Notes under the pieces: generated by a model
What the model saw: the letters and a program-made list of their open reading frames with translations, nothing else
Databases searched by the model: none
What the model was told of the DNA's origin: nothing
Assembly: GCA_945834545.1 (NCBI GenBank)
Contig: CAMAHO010000082.1
Span: 1-9,161 of the forward strand
Origin: an uncultured Lachnospiraceae bacterium
GTDB lineage: Bacteria > Bacillota > Clostridia > Lachnospirales > Lachnospiraceae
Direction: 5' to 3'
DNA length: 9,161 nt
Made by a program: the position numbers and the translations under genes
In this document: in pieces, positions 1 to 5,620 of the stretch
Layout: each line of letters opens with the position of its first letter
Position numbering within the stretch: the stretch's first letter is position 1

Positions 1-32
1 AAGCTTCTATATTTAAAATGAAACAAATCATG

Positions 33-63
33 AAATCCCTGTCAGAGGTGGCAGGGATTTTTT
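33..63 (+). terminator. Rho-independent terminator of an upstream gene outside the window
   Basis: A perfect 9-bp stem (AAATCCCTG at 33-41 with CAGGGATTT at 52-60) encloses a 10-nt loop and runs into a run of T that ends at 63. This is a canonical intrinsic terminator. No coding region is visible between base 1 and the hairpin, so it most likely ends a + strand gene lying left of the window. Confidence 0.75.
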
Positions 64-142
64 AATTATCGGAAGCTTCGTACCCATACAATGACGGTGT
101 TTATCCTGTCTGTATGCTTCATTACCTTATTTTTTCTGCTAA

Positions 143-382
143 AATTCTTTGGACGGCAGTTTATCGGAAAATTCTCTTATGATTACTTCAGGAAGCATTT
201 ACGGCCGGGAAGCAGGCGGGTTTGTTGCAAAGACCCTTGCAGAACTGCAGACAGACGAATAGGGTATGAATATATTATTTGACTGAGATGAATTTGATTT
301 AAGAGGCCATGCGGAGGTAATGAGTATTGAGCCTAATACCAGATATAAAGAAGAATTTGAGGAAATCCAGTGTCAGCATTGA
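143..382 (+). pseudogene. Decayed coding remnant, family not recognised
   Basis: One reading frame from 143 to 382 reads like protein over about 80 codons but is broken by an in-frame TAG at 260-262 and TGA at 284-286. It includes the peptide SGSIYGREAGGFVAKTLAEL (from 188) and, after the second stop, a charged segment ending in the peptide RYKEEFEEIQCQH before a final TGA at 380-382. No ribosome binding site or intact start precedes it, and a TAA closes the frame at 140-142. The simplest reading is the 3' part of a dead gene that still ends just before the terminator at 396-423. I cannot name a family. A chance open frame is the main alternative. Confidence 0.3.
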
Positions 383-395
383 CAATGGGGAATGA

Positions 396-423
396 GAAAA
401 CCACCGTTTTTACGGTGGTTTTC
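396..423. terminator. Bidirectional intrinsic terminator between convergent remnants
   Basis: A perfect 11-bp inverted repeat (GAAAACCACCG at 396-406, CGGTGGTTTTC at 413-423) encloses a 6-nt loop. The stem base is A-rich on one side and T-rich on the other, so it can stop transcription both ways. It begins 14 bases after the stop of the decayed + strand remnant and lies 10 bases beyond the stop of the minus-strand VapD-like gene. It therefore probably ends both units. Confidence 0.7.
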
Positions 424-432
424 GTTTAGCAG

Positions 433-773
433 TTATAGTTCCATGTTATCATCATCATCATTCATGGCATCGAGTATCATTTGTTTAATATCAAATATAC
501 TTGTAATTACAGTTGCATCCATACTACCTTCACAGTTTATTAACCAAGGAAACTCTTTATGTATTCCCAAGGTAAAATCAATCAACTCTGTCTTTGTCAT
601 TGTCTTATCTGAAATGTATCCCACCACTGCCGATGCGAAAAACCATGAGTATACATATAACGAGCAATCTTTTTGTATGCTCCCTTTGGATTTGTTTTAC
701 TATAATATGTTTCCAACTGTTTTATTGTTAAATCAAAGTTTATAGCATATCTATGTTTTGCTTCTTTAGTCAA
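433..773 (-). pseudogene. vapD: VapD/Cas2-like ribonuclease gene, broken by a frameshift
   Basis: Translation from a TTG at 773 gives a VapD-like N-terminal half (RYAINFDLTIKQLETYY, then AYKKIARYMYTHGFSHRQW) of 50 codons. The remaining half (GYISDKTMTKTELIDF, then HKEFPWLINCEGSMDAT) continues in another frame from 621 to the stop at 433. The two join smoothly if one base is missing at 622-624, giving a product of about 113 residues, close to the usual VapD length. As written, the first frame ends at a TGA at 597-599 after 58 residues. The TTG start has an AGGAG 7 bases upstream inside the end of the preceding gene, whose stop it overlaps, so the two are translationally coupled. VapD proteins share the Cas2 ferredoxin-like fold, and characterised members are endoribonuclease toxins. 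The family call rests on recalled motifs. A sequencing error is the main alternative to a true pseudogene. The terminator at 396-423 follows. Confidence 0.72.
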
Positions 774-1059
774 TAACTTTCTCCTTGCTGTAATGTGCTT
801 TCAAATCTTCTGTACTAGAATCAGAAGAATCATACCATAGCCAATCTATAAGATTATCCATAAACCAGTCTTTTTGAGATAAAGTGATAATTAACGAACC
901 GCAGGTTGTAAAATTTCCATTTATATACCAGTTATCGTTATCTTTTACCATTCCTCTTTTAGCAAAAGACTTTGTAAGATAATCTTGAATTTTATTTAAA
1001 TCATATTTTCCTTCTGAAATTATTTTATCCTCATTAAGGTTTATTAACATCTTCATCAT
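766..1059 (-). CDS. Small acidic protein upstream of vapD, candidate partner or antitoxin
   Basis: This 97-residue protein of unrecognised family begins MMKMLINLNEDKI and ends KAHYSKEKVID. It is rich in Asp, Glu, Lys and Trp and has no signal peptide or membrane segment, so it is probably cytoplasmic. I chose the ATG at 1059 because GGAGGG at 1067-1072 sits 7 bases before it; an in-frame TTG at 1074 would overlap that ribosome binding site. Its TAA stop overlaps the start of the vapD-like gene (TTG at 773), and the vapD ribosome binding site lies inside its last codons. That is the arrangement of many toxin-antitoxin pairs. In Haemophilus, VapD is paired with the upstream-encoded antitoxin VapX. 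I see no clear sequence match to VapX, so an antitoxin role is inferred from position only. The reading frame is intact although the presumed toxin is broken. Confidence 0.7.
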   Translation of the reverse strand: MMKMLINLNEDKIISEGKYDLNKIQDYLTKSFAKRGMVKDNDNWYINGNFTTCGSLIITLSQKDWFMDNLIDWLWYDSSDSSTEDLKAHYSKEKVID

Positions 1060-1084
1060 TGTTTCACCCTCCAATCTTAATTAG

Positions 1085-1093
1085 AGTATAACA
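1085..1093 (-). promoter_or_regulatory. Extended -10 promoter of the small-protein/vapD module
   Basis: On the minus strand, TGTTATACT (1093 down to 1085) fits an extended -10 element (TGn followed by TATACT, one mismatch to TATAAT). No good -35 stands 17 bases upstream, which is tolerated when the TG extension is present. Transcription would start near 1078, giving a leader of roughly 20 nt that is just long enough for the ribosome binding site at 1067-1072. Confidence 0.45.
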
Positions 1094-1141
1094 CGCAAAA
1101 TGGAGTATGGGTAGTTATAAATTTTAATCTATTTAACAAAT

Positions 1142-1187
1142 GTCGTCGTAAAGCCCCTTGCTTCAGCTATGGGGATACATGGCGACC
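1142..1187 (+). mobile_element. IS200/IS605-type right-end / omega-RNA 3' hairpin remnant
   Basis: CCCC at 1154-1157 pairs with GGGG at 1171-1174 around an inner GCTTCAGC. An outer GTCG (1142-1145) can pair with CGAC (1183-1186). The pattern of an AAGCCCC stem, a loop containing CTTCAG, a GGGGA closing arm and a short tail matches, from memory, the right ends of tnpB-bearing IS200/IS605 elements, where this hairpin also forms the 3' end of the TnpB guide RNA. Seven T residues follow at 1189-1195. It lies upstream of the tnpB fragment rather than after it, so it cannot be that fragment's own right end in the normal order. No tnpB C-terminal coding is visible before it. Confidence 0.45.
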
Positions 1188-1259
1188 ATTTTTTTAGATC
1201 AATAAAAGCTATCCAATTTCTACTTTCACTATGTAATGCTAAGGTACATAATGTTTCCT

Positions 1260-1484
1260 GTGGATTATCCGGACTGGTATTGCCAGAAAAAGGCCCACAA
1301 AAACGATCTGTGGTATAAACAGCTTCCATCCCAGACTGCACAGGAAGTATGTAAACTCCTTGACAAGTCTTGGAGGTCTTTTTATGCACGCAAGAAATCC
1401 AATGGCATTGAAAACGCGAATCCTCCAAGATTCAAGCATGAGCCGATTGCCATTACTTACATGCAACGAAATCTGTTCCTTTGA
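1260..1484 (+). pseudogene. tnpB: Truncated tnpB (IS200/IS605 OrfB) N-terminal fragment
   Basis: The frame reads PDWYCQKKAHKNDLWYKQLP followed by SQTAQEVCKLLDKSWRSFYA, then PPRFKHEPIAITYMQ. This is the RNA-guided nuclease TnpB region near residues 50-120 of the full protein, with the typical LPSQ motif, the helix leading to SFY and the PPRFK turn. Similarity stops at about 1466 and the frame closes at a TGA at 1482-1484. The first ~50 residues, the RuvC nuclease core and the zinc finger are all absent, so the fragment is inactive. An ATG at 1236 precedes it in frame, but residues before 1260 do not resemble TnpB and no ribosome binding site is evident. It ends about 60 bases before the hrcA promoter. 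Confidence 0.75.
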
Positions 1485-1546
1485 TATTGTTTCCGCAATG
1501 TTGAAATGGTTTATTTTTTCTTAATAAATATTTCTATTAAAATATG

Positions 1547-1575
1547 TTGACAATGATTAAGAGGGGTGCTATCTT
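1547..1575 (+). promoter_or_regulatory. SigA-type promoter of the hrcA-grpE-dnaK-dnaJ operon
   Basis: A perfect -35 TTGACA at 1547-1552 is followed after 17 bases by a weaker -10, TATCTT, at 1570-1575. The upstream bases 1510-1546 are A/T-rich, as in UP elements. Transcription should start near 1582, which puts CIRCE (1590-1616) in the first part of the 5' leader, its usual position in Gram-positive class I heat-shock operons. The -10 lies inside a palindrome (1571-1588). Confidence 0.75.
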
Positions 1576-1603
1576 ATGTTCATAAGATATTAGCACTCCT
1601 CTT
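1559..1603. other. Large inverted repeat overlapping the -10 and the left CIRCE arm
   Basis: The inner arms ATCTTATG (1571-1578) and CATAAGAT (1581-1588) pair perfectly around TT. The outer arms AAGAGGGGTGCT (1559-1570) and AGCACTCCTCTT (1592-1603) pair with one G-T position, leaving three unpaired bases (1589-1591). The left outer arm contains GGGTGCTAT (1564-1572), a 7-of-9 match to a CIRCE half-site. It lies between and partly over the -35 and -10 elements, so it may be a second weak contact for HrcA. Most of the left arm lies upstream of the expected transcription start, so it would act at DNA level. Confidence 0.55.
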
Positions 1604-1616
1604 TGTTGAGTGCTAA
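1590..1616. promoter_or_regulatory. CIRCE operator, binding site of HrcA
   Basis: TTAGCACTC (1590-1598), nine spacer bases, then GAGTGCTAA (1608-1616) match the CIRCE consensus at every position of both arms. HrcA dimers bind this inverted repeat and repress transcription until heat stress titrates their activity through the GroE chaperonin, as established in Bacillus and relatives. It is the only full CIRCE I see in the window; none precedes dnaJ or the minus-strand operon. Confidence 0.97.
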
Positions 1617-1676
1617 TAAGAAAAACAAAGGTGCTGAGCACAGTAGTACAGATGATGGATGAGAGAGGTGATACCG

Positions 1677-2717
1677 TTGGAGTTGGACGAAAGAAAAACG
1701 AAAATTTTACAGGCTGTCATCCGCAATTATCTGGAGACCGGAGAACCGGTAGGAAGCAGAACCATTTCCAAGTACACGGATTTGAATTTAAGCTCCGCTA
1801 CCATCCGTAATGAAATGTCGGACCTGGAGGAAATGGGTTACATCTTACAGCCCCATACCTCAGCCGGACGGATTCCCTCCGATAAGGGCTATCGCTTCTA
1901 TGTAGATACCCTGATGGAGGAGAAGGAACGGGAGGTTGTGGAACTGAAGGAGATGCTTCTGGAGCGCCAGGATAAAATGGAGACGCTGCTTAAGCAGGTA
2001 GCCAAGGTGGTTGCCCAGAATACCCAATACGCTGCTATGGTATCCGCTCCCCTGACCCACAGGAACAAGGTGAAATTCATACAGCTCTCCCGTGTGGAGG
2101 CAGGACAGATCCTGGCAGTCATTGTGGTGGAAGGAAATGTGATTAAGAACAAAATTCTTTCCGTGACACAGGAATTAAATGACGAAACGCTTTTGAAGCT
2201 GAACATCCTGTTAAATACTCATCTGAACGGGTTGTCCATTGCAGAAATAAATCTGGGAATGATTGCTGCAATCAAAAAGCAGGCAGGAATTCATGTGGAT
2301 ATTGTAAGCGAAGTGATGGATGCGGTGGCAGAGGCCATCAAGGAGGATGAGGATCTGGAGATTTATACCAGCGGTGCCAACAATATCTTCCGTTATCCGG
2401 AGCTTTCTGATCATGATAAAGCCAGTGAATTGATCAATACCTTCGAAGAGAAACAGCTGTTGACCAGCTTGGTACAGAACTCCCTGGACGGGGAGGAGAA
2501 TACCGGCATTCAGATCTATATCGGTGATGAGACGCCGGTACAGAGCATGAAGGATTGCAGCGTGGTAACCGCCACCTATGAATTGGGCGAGGGGATGAAG
2601 GGTACCATCGGTATCATCGGTCCCAAACGTATGGATTACGACAAGGTGGTAGGAACCTTAAGAACCCTACAGACAAAGCTGGATGAGCTGTACAGGGAAG
2701 ATGGAAAGAAAGAATAG
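1677..2717 (+). CDS. hrcA: HrcA heat-inducible transcription repressor
   Basis: HrcA is the dimeric repressor that binds CIRCE and controls this operon, so it regulates its own gene. With the TTG start at 1677 the protein has 346 residues, typical of the family. The N-terminal winged-helix domain (about 1-75) contains the hallmark block from LSSATIRNEMSDLEEMGYIL (residues 38-57) to QPHTSAGRIPSDKGYRFY (58-75). The central GAF-like and dimerisation regions follow, and the C-terminus carries GTIGIIGPKRMDYDKVV. I prefer TTG 1677 over the ATG at 1659 because GAGGTGAT at 1665-1672 is an excellent ribosome binding site 4-8 bases before it, and homologues begin M-x-L-D-E-R-K. The ATG at 1659 would place that site inside the coding region. 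The gene ends 23 bases before grpE. Confidence 0.96.
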   Translation: MELDERKTKILQAVIRNYLETGEPVGSRTISKYTDLNLSSATIRNEMSDLEEMGYILQPHTSAGRIPSDKGYRFYVDTLMEEKEREVVELKEMLLERQDKMETLLKQVAKVVAQNTQYAAMVSAPLTHRNKVKFIQLSRVEAGQILAVIVVEGNVIKNKILSVTQELNDETLLKLNILLNTHLNGLSIAEINLGMIAAIKKQAGIHVDIVSEVMDAVAEAIKEDEDLEIYTSGANNIFRYPELSDHDKASELINTFEEKQLLTSLVQNSLDGEENTGIQIYIGDETPVQSMKDCSVVTATYELGEGMKGTIGIIGPKRMDYDKVVGTLRTLQTKLDELYREDGKKE

Positions 2718-2740
2718 AGAGTTCAGAAAGGAAAGATAAA

Positions 2741-3448
2741 ATGACCGAGCAGGAAAAAGAGATTTTAGAAGAAGAGGCTGTTTCCGCAGGCTGTGAAGAC
2801 TGCACAGCAGACAGCGGCGCACCGGACAGTGAGGAATGCATGGCAGACAGCGGCGCACCGGACAGTGAAGAGTGCGATGCAGAGGAAGAAGCTGCTGGAG
2901 CCTCCGAAGAGGAGGAGGAAACTTCGGAGGAGAATCCCGAGGGAGAAGAGAAGAAATCCTGGGCAGAGAAGAGAGCCGCAAAGAAGCAGGCGAAAGCCGA
3001 TAAGAAGGAGGACGCCTACAAGGAGCAGATTGCTCAGCTGGAGGATAAGGTAAAACGTCAGCTGGCTGAGTTTGAGAACTTCCGCAATCGTACCGAGAAG
3101 GAAAAGCAGGCCATGTTTGAGGTGGGTGCAAAGAGCGTCATCGAGAAGATTCTTCCGGTGGTGGATAACTTCGAGAGAGGTTTTCAGACTGTGGATCCCG
3201 AGGATGCAGACGATGCCTTTGTGGAAGGAATGAACAAGGTATACCGGCAGCTGATGACAGAGCTGGATAATCTGGGCGTGAAGCCTATTGAAGCGGTGGG
3301 TCACGAGTTTGACCCCAATCTCCACAACGCAGTCATGCAGTGTGAGAGTGAGGAATATGAATCCGGTGTGGTAGCCCAGGAGCTTTTAAAGGGATATACC
3401 TACCGGGACAGCGTGGTTCGCCATTCCATGGTATCCGTTACGATTTAG
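2741..3448 (+). CDS. grpE: GrpE nucleotide exchange factor for DnaK
   Basis: GrpE is the cytoplasmic homodimer that releases ADP from DnaK and thereby resets the chaperone cycle. The 235-residue product is longer than typical GrpE (about 185-200) because of a very acidic, probably disordered N-terminal tail of roughly 90 residues. The long dimer helix follows (about 91-150, containing KRQLAEFENFRNRTEKEKQA), then the beta-domain with GHEFDPNLHNAVM, a core GrpE signature, and the end RDSVVRHSMVSVTI. The tail carries a 12-residue tandem repeat and four cysteines (C18, C21, C33, C45), which is unusual in this part of GrpE. A GAAAGGA ribosome binding site lies 8 bases before the ATG. The gene is cotranscribed with hrcA and dnaK. 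Confidence 0.96.
   Translation: MTEQEKEILEEEAVSAGCEDCTADSGAPDSEECMADSGAPDSEECDAEEEAAGASEEEEETSEENPEGEEKKSWAEKRAAKKQAKADKKEDAYKEQIAQLEDKVKRQLAEFENFRNRTEKEKQAMFEVGAKSVIEKILPVVDNFERGFQTVDPEDADDAFVEGMNKVYRQLMTELDNLGVKPIEAVGHEFDPNLHNAVMQCESEEYESGVVAQELLKGYTYRDSVVRHSMVSVTI
2807..2868 (+). repeat. In-frame tandem repeat in the grpE N-terminal tail
   Basis: Two identical 26-bp copies (2807-2832 and 2843-2868) lie 36 bases apart and encode ADSGAPDSEEC twice in frame, i.e. a 12-residue unit. The identity extends through synonymous positions, so the duplication is recent. It adds a cysteine per unit to an otherwise acidic, flexible segment. Confidence 0.9.
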
Positions 3449-3522
3449 TCCGCAACAGCGGAATAAAACGGATTTATTATAGATTGAAACAGATTATATT
3501 TATCAATTAGGAGGATAAGAAA
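3449..3522 (+). other. grpE-dnaK intergenic leader with small hairpins
   Basis: Immediately after the grpE stop, TCCGC (3449-3453) and GCGGA (3458-3462) form a 5-bp stem with an AACA loop. Beyond it AATAAA and TTTATT can form a second weak stem. The rest is A/T-rich up to the strong dnaK ribosome binding site. Without a T-run this is not a terminator. It could mark an mRNA processing or stability point setting DnaK output above that of HrcA and GrpE. Function is inferred. Confidence 0.3.
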
Positions 3523-5403
3523 ATGAGTAAGATTATTGGTATTGACTTAGGTACAACCAATAGCTGCGTGGCAGTTATGGAGGGTGGTAAGCCCACTGTT
3601 ATCGCAAATGCTGAAGGTGCAAGAACAACTCCTTCTGTAGTCGCTTTTACAAAGACAGGAGAAAGACTGGTAGGTGAGCCTGCAAAGCGTCAGGCAGTTA
3701 CCAATGCAGATAAGACCATCTCTTCCATTAAGAGAGATATGGGTACGGACAACGGACGTACCATTGATGGCAAGAAGTACTCTCCTCAGCAGATTTCCGC
3801 AATGATCCTTCAGAAGCTGAAGGCAGATGCAGAAAGCTACCTGGGCGAGAAGGTATCCGAGGCAGTTATTACAGTTCCTGCATACTTCAACGATGCACAG
3901 CGTCAGGCTACCAAGGATGCAGGTAAGATTGCAGGTCTTGAAGTAAAGCGTATTATCAACGAGCCTACCGCTGCAGCACTTGCATATGGTCTGGATAATG
4001 AGAAGGAACAGAAGATTATGGTATACGACTTAGGTGGCGGTACCTTCGATGTTTCCATTATTGAAATCGGTGACGGTGTCATCGAAGTATTGTCTACCAA
4101 CGGTGATACCCATCTTGGTGGTGATGACTTTGATAACAAGATTATTGACTGGATGTTGTCCGAGTTTAAGAAGGCAGAGGGCGTAGACCTCTCCGGTGAT
4201 AAGATGGCTATGCAGAGATTGAAGGAAGCAGCTGAGAAGGCAAAGAAGGAATTGTCCAGCGCAATGACCACAAACATTAACCTTCCTTTCATTACCGCAA
4301 CCGCAGAAGGCCCTAAGCATTTTGATATGAACTTAAGCCGTGCACAGTTCGATGAGCTGACAAGAGATCTGGTAGAGAGAACCGCAATCCCCGTACAGAA
4401 TGCGATGAAGGATGCAGGCCTTACCAATGCTGACCTTGGTCAGGTATTGCTGGTAGGTGGTTCCACCCGTATTCCTGCAGTACAGGATAAGGTAAGACAG
4501 CTGACCGGTAAGGAGCCTTCCAAGTCCCTGAATCCGGATGAGTGTGTAGCAATCGGTGCTTCCGTACAGGGTGGTAAGCTGGCAGGCGATGCCGGTGCCG
4601 GTGATATCCTGCTTCTGGATGTTACTCCTTTGTCCCTGTCCATCGAGACCATGGGTGGTGTAGCTACCAGACTGATTGAGAGAAATACTACTATTCCTAC
4701 CAAGAAGAGCCAGGTATTCTCCACTGCAGCAGATAACCAGACTGCTGTAGATATCAATGTCGTACAGGGTGAAAGACAGTTTGCCAAGGATAACAAGTCC
4801 CTCGGACAGTTCAGACTGGACGGTATCCCTCCTGCTCCCAGAGGAATCCCTCAGATTGAGGTTACCTTTGATATTGATGCCAACGGTATCGTAAATGTAT
4901 CCGCTAAGGATCTTGGTACCGGTAAGGAACAGCACATCACCATTACTGCCGGCTCCAATATGTCCGATGCGGATATCGAGAAGGCTGTAAAGGAAGCTGC
5001 TGAGTTTGAAGCTCAGGATAAGAAGCGTAAGGAAGCAATCGAGGCCAGAAACGATGCAGATGCATTTGTATTCCAGACCGAGAAGGCTCTGAAGGAAGTA
5101 GGCGACAAGATTGCCGATTCTGATAAGACTCAGGTAGAGGCGGATTTGAATGCTGTAAAGGCTATCCTGGAGAGAACCAAGGATCAGGAAATGAGTGACA
5201 ATGACTTAGATGAGCTGAAGGCTGCTAAGGAGAAGCTGACAACCTCCGCACAGTCCCTGTTCACCAAGATGTATGAGAACATGCAGCAGGCACAGGGCGG
5301 TGCAGCAGGCGCAGGTCCCGACATGAGTAACATGGGCGGTGCAGCAGCAGACAACTCCGCAGCAGATGACGATGTCATCGACGGAAACTTCAGAGAAGTA
5401 TAA
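3523..5403 (+). CDS. dnaK: DnaK (Hsp70) molecular chaperone
   Basis: DnaK binds exposed hydrophobic peptide segments in an ATP-controlled cycle with DnaJ and GrpE, in the cytoplasm. The 626-residue product is full length. The ATPase domain shows phosphate-1 IGIDLGTTNS (5-14), INEPTAAALAYG (145-156), phosphate-2 VYDLGGGTFDVS (167-178) and the adenosine motif VLLVGGSTRIPAVQ (308-321). The interdomain linker DILLLDVTPL (361-370) leads to the substrate-binding beta-domain and the helical lid (about 480-585), then a Gly/Ala-rich tail. The terminal acidic motif DDDVIDGNFREV replaces the more usual EEV-D-A-type end. Around residues 70-90 it lacks the insert found in Gram-negative DnaK, which fits a Firmicute. 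GGAGG at 3511-3515 lies 7 bases before the ATG. Confidence 0.98.
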   Translation: MSKIIGIDLGTTNSCVAVMEGGKPTVIANAEGARTTPSVVAFTKTGERLVGEPAKRQAVTNADKTISSIKRDMGTDNGRTIDGKKYSPQQISAMILQKLKADAESYLGEKVSEAVITVPAYFNDAQRQATKDAGKIAGLEVKRIINEPTAAALAYGLDNEKEQKIMVYDLGGGTFDVSIIEIGDGVIEVLSTNGDTHLGGDDFDNKIIDWMLSEFKKAEGVDLSGDKMAMQRLKEAAEKAKKELSSAMTTNINLPFITATAEGPKHFDMNLSRAQFDELTRDLVERTAIPVQNAMKDAGLTNADLGQVLLVGGSTRIPAVQDKVRQLTGKEPSKSLNPDECVAIGASVQGGKLAGDAGAGDILLLDVTPLSLSIETMGGVATRLIERNTTIPTKKSQVFSTAADNQTAVDINVVQGERQFAKDNKSLGQFRLDGIPPAPRGIPQIEVTFDIDANGIVNVSAKDLGTGKEQHITITAGSNMSDADIEKAVKEAAEFEAQDKKRKEAIEARNDADAFVFQTEKALKEVGDKIADSDKTQVEADLNAVKAILERTKDQEMSDNDLDELKAAKEKLTTSAQSLFTKMYENMQQAQGGAAGAGPDMSNMGGAAADNSAADDDVIDGNFREV

Positions 5404-5442
5404 TTCGGAACGCAGCGTTTCATGTATTTCGATATTCGGGTC

Positions 5443-5467
5443 CATCGGAAAATAAAGTTTTCCGATG
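5443..5467 (+). other. Strong hairpin downstream of dnaK
   Basis: CATCGGAAAA (5443-5452) and TTTTCCGATG (5458-5467) form a perfect 10-bp stem with a TAAAG loop, starting 40 bases after the dnaK stop. No T-run follows the stem, so it is not a standard terminator, although the T-rich descending arm might cause pausing. Protecting the 3' end of a dnaK-ending mRNA species is a plausible role and is an inference. Confidence 0.55.
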
Positions 5468-5483
5468 AAGAGCGGATTTCTGA

Positions 5484-5511
5484 TTGCAAGTCGATTGGTT
5501 TTGTGTATAAT
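5484..5511 (+). promoter_or_regulatory. Probable internal promoter upstream of dnaJ
   Basis: A perfect -10, TATAAT, at 5506-5511 is preceded after 16 bases by TTGCAA (5484-5489), a 4-of-6 match to the -35 consensus. Transcription would start near 5518, right before a strong hairpin and about 100 bases before dnaJ. No CIRCE is near, so this promoter would supply DnaJ independently of HrcA. Confidence 0.45.
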
Positions 5512-5520
5512 AATGATTTT

Positions 5521-5551
5521 AGGGGAATGGCTCCGCGGAGCCATTTTCCCT
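5521..5551 (+). other. GC-rich palindrome between dnaK and dnaJ
   Basis: AATGGCTCCGCGGAGCCATT (5526-5545) is a perfect 20-bp palindrome, and AGGGG on the left against TTCCCT on the right can lengthen the stem imperfectly. No T-run follows, so termination would be weak at best. From the presumed internal start near 5518 it would form a 5'-terminal hairpin on the dnaJ transcript; on readthrough mRNA it could act as a partial attenuator. It could also be a DNA-level operator. Confidence 0.55.
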
Positions 5552-5620
5552 ATTATATTGAAGTAAAGAGCACACAAAGTTTCGAAGTGCTTTATTGGAT
5601 TATTATGCGAGGTAATAAAA

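Noticed and set aside
91..282. 63-codon + strand frame with a hydrophobic start (MTVFILSVCFITLFFLLKFF)
   Set aside because: No ribosome binding site precedes the ATG, the hydrophobic stretch turns into an arginine/cysteine-rich low-quality tail, and another frame over the same bases reads more like protein.
597..630. Programmed ribosomal frameshift in vapD
   Set aside because: No slippery heptamer or downstream pseudoknot is visible at TGGTGGG; a simple one-base loss or sequencing error explains the frame change.
392..745. 117-codon + strand frame opposite the vapD-like gene
   Set aside because: It starts inside the terminator stem at 396-423, is Ser/Ile-rich as expected from an antisense shadow, and the minus strand carries recognisable VapD sequence.
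1129..1428. 99-codon minus-strand frame across the IS debris
   Set aside because: It reads the antisense of the right-end hairpin and of the tnpB fragment; such frames are common artefacts of these elements and no ribosome binding site supports it.
1..1616. CRISPR array or other regularly spaced repeats near the Cas2-like gene
   Set aside because: No repeated units with regular spacing occur; the Cas2-like fold here belongs to VapD, not to an adaptation module.
3452..3480. Possible promoter before dnaK (GCAACA ... TATTAT)
   Set aside because: The -35 match is only three of six bases and part of it sits in the small hairpin; the AT-rich composition explains the -10-like string.
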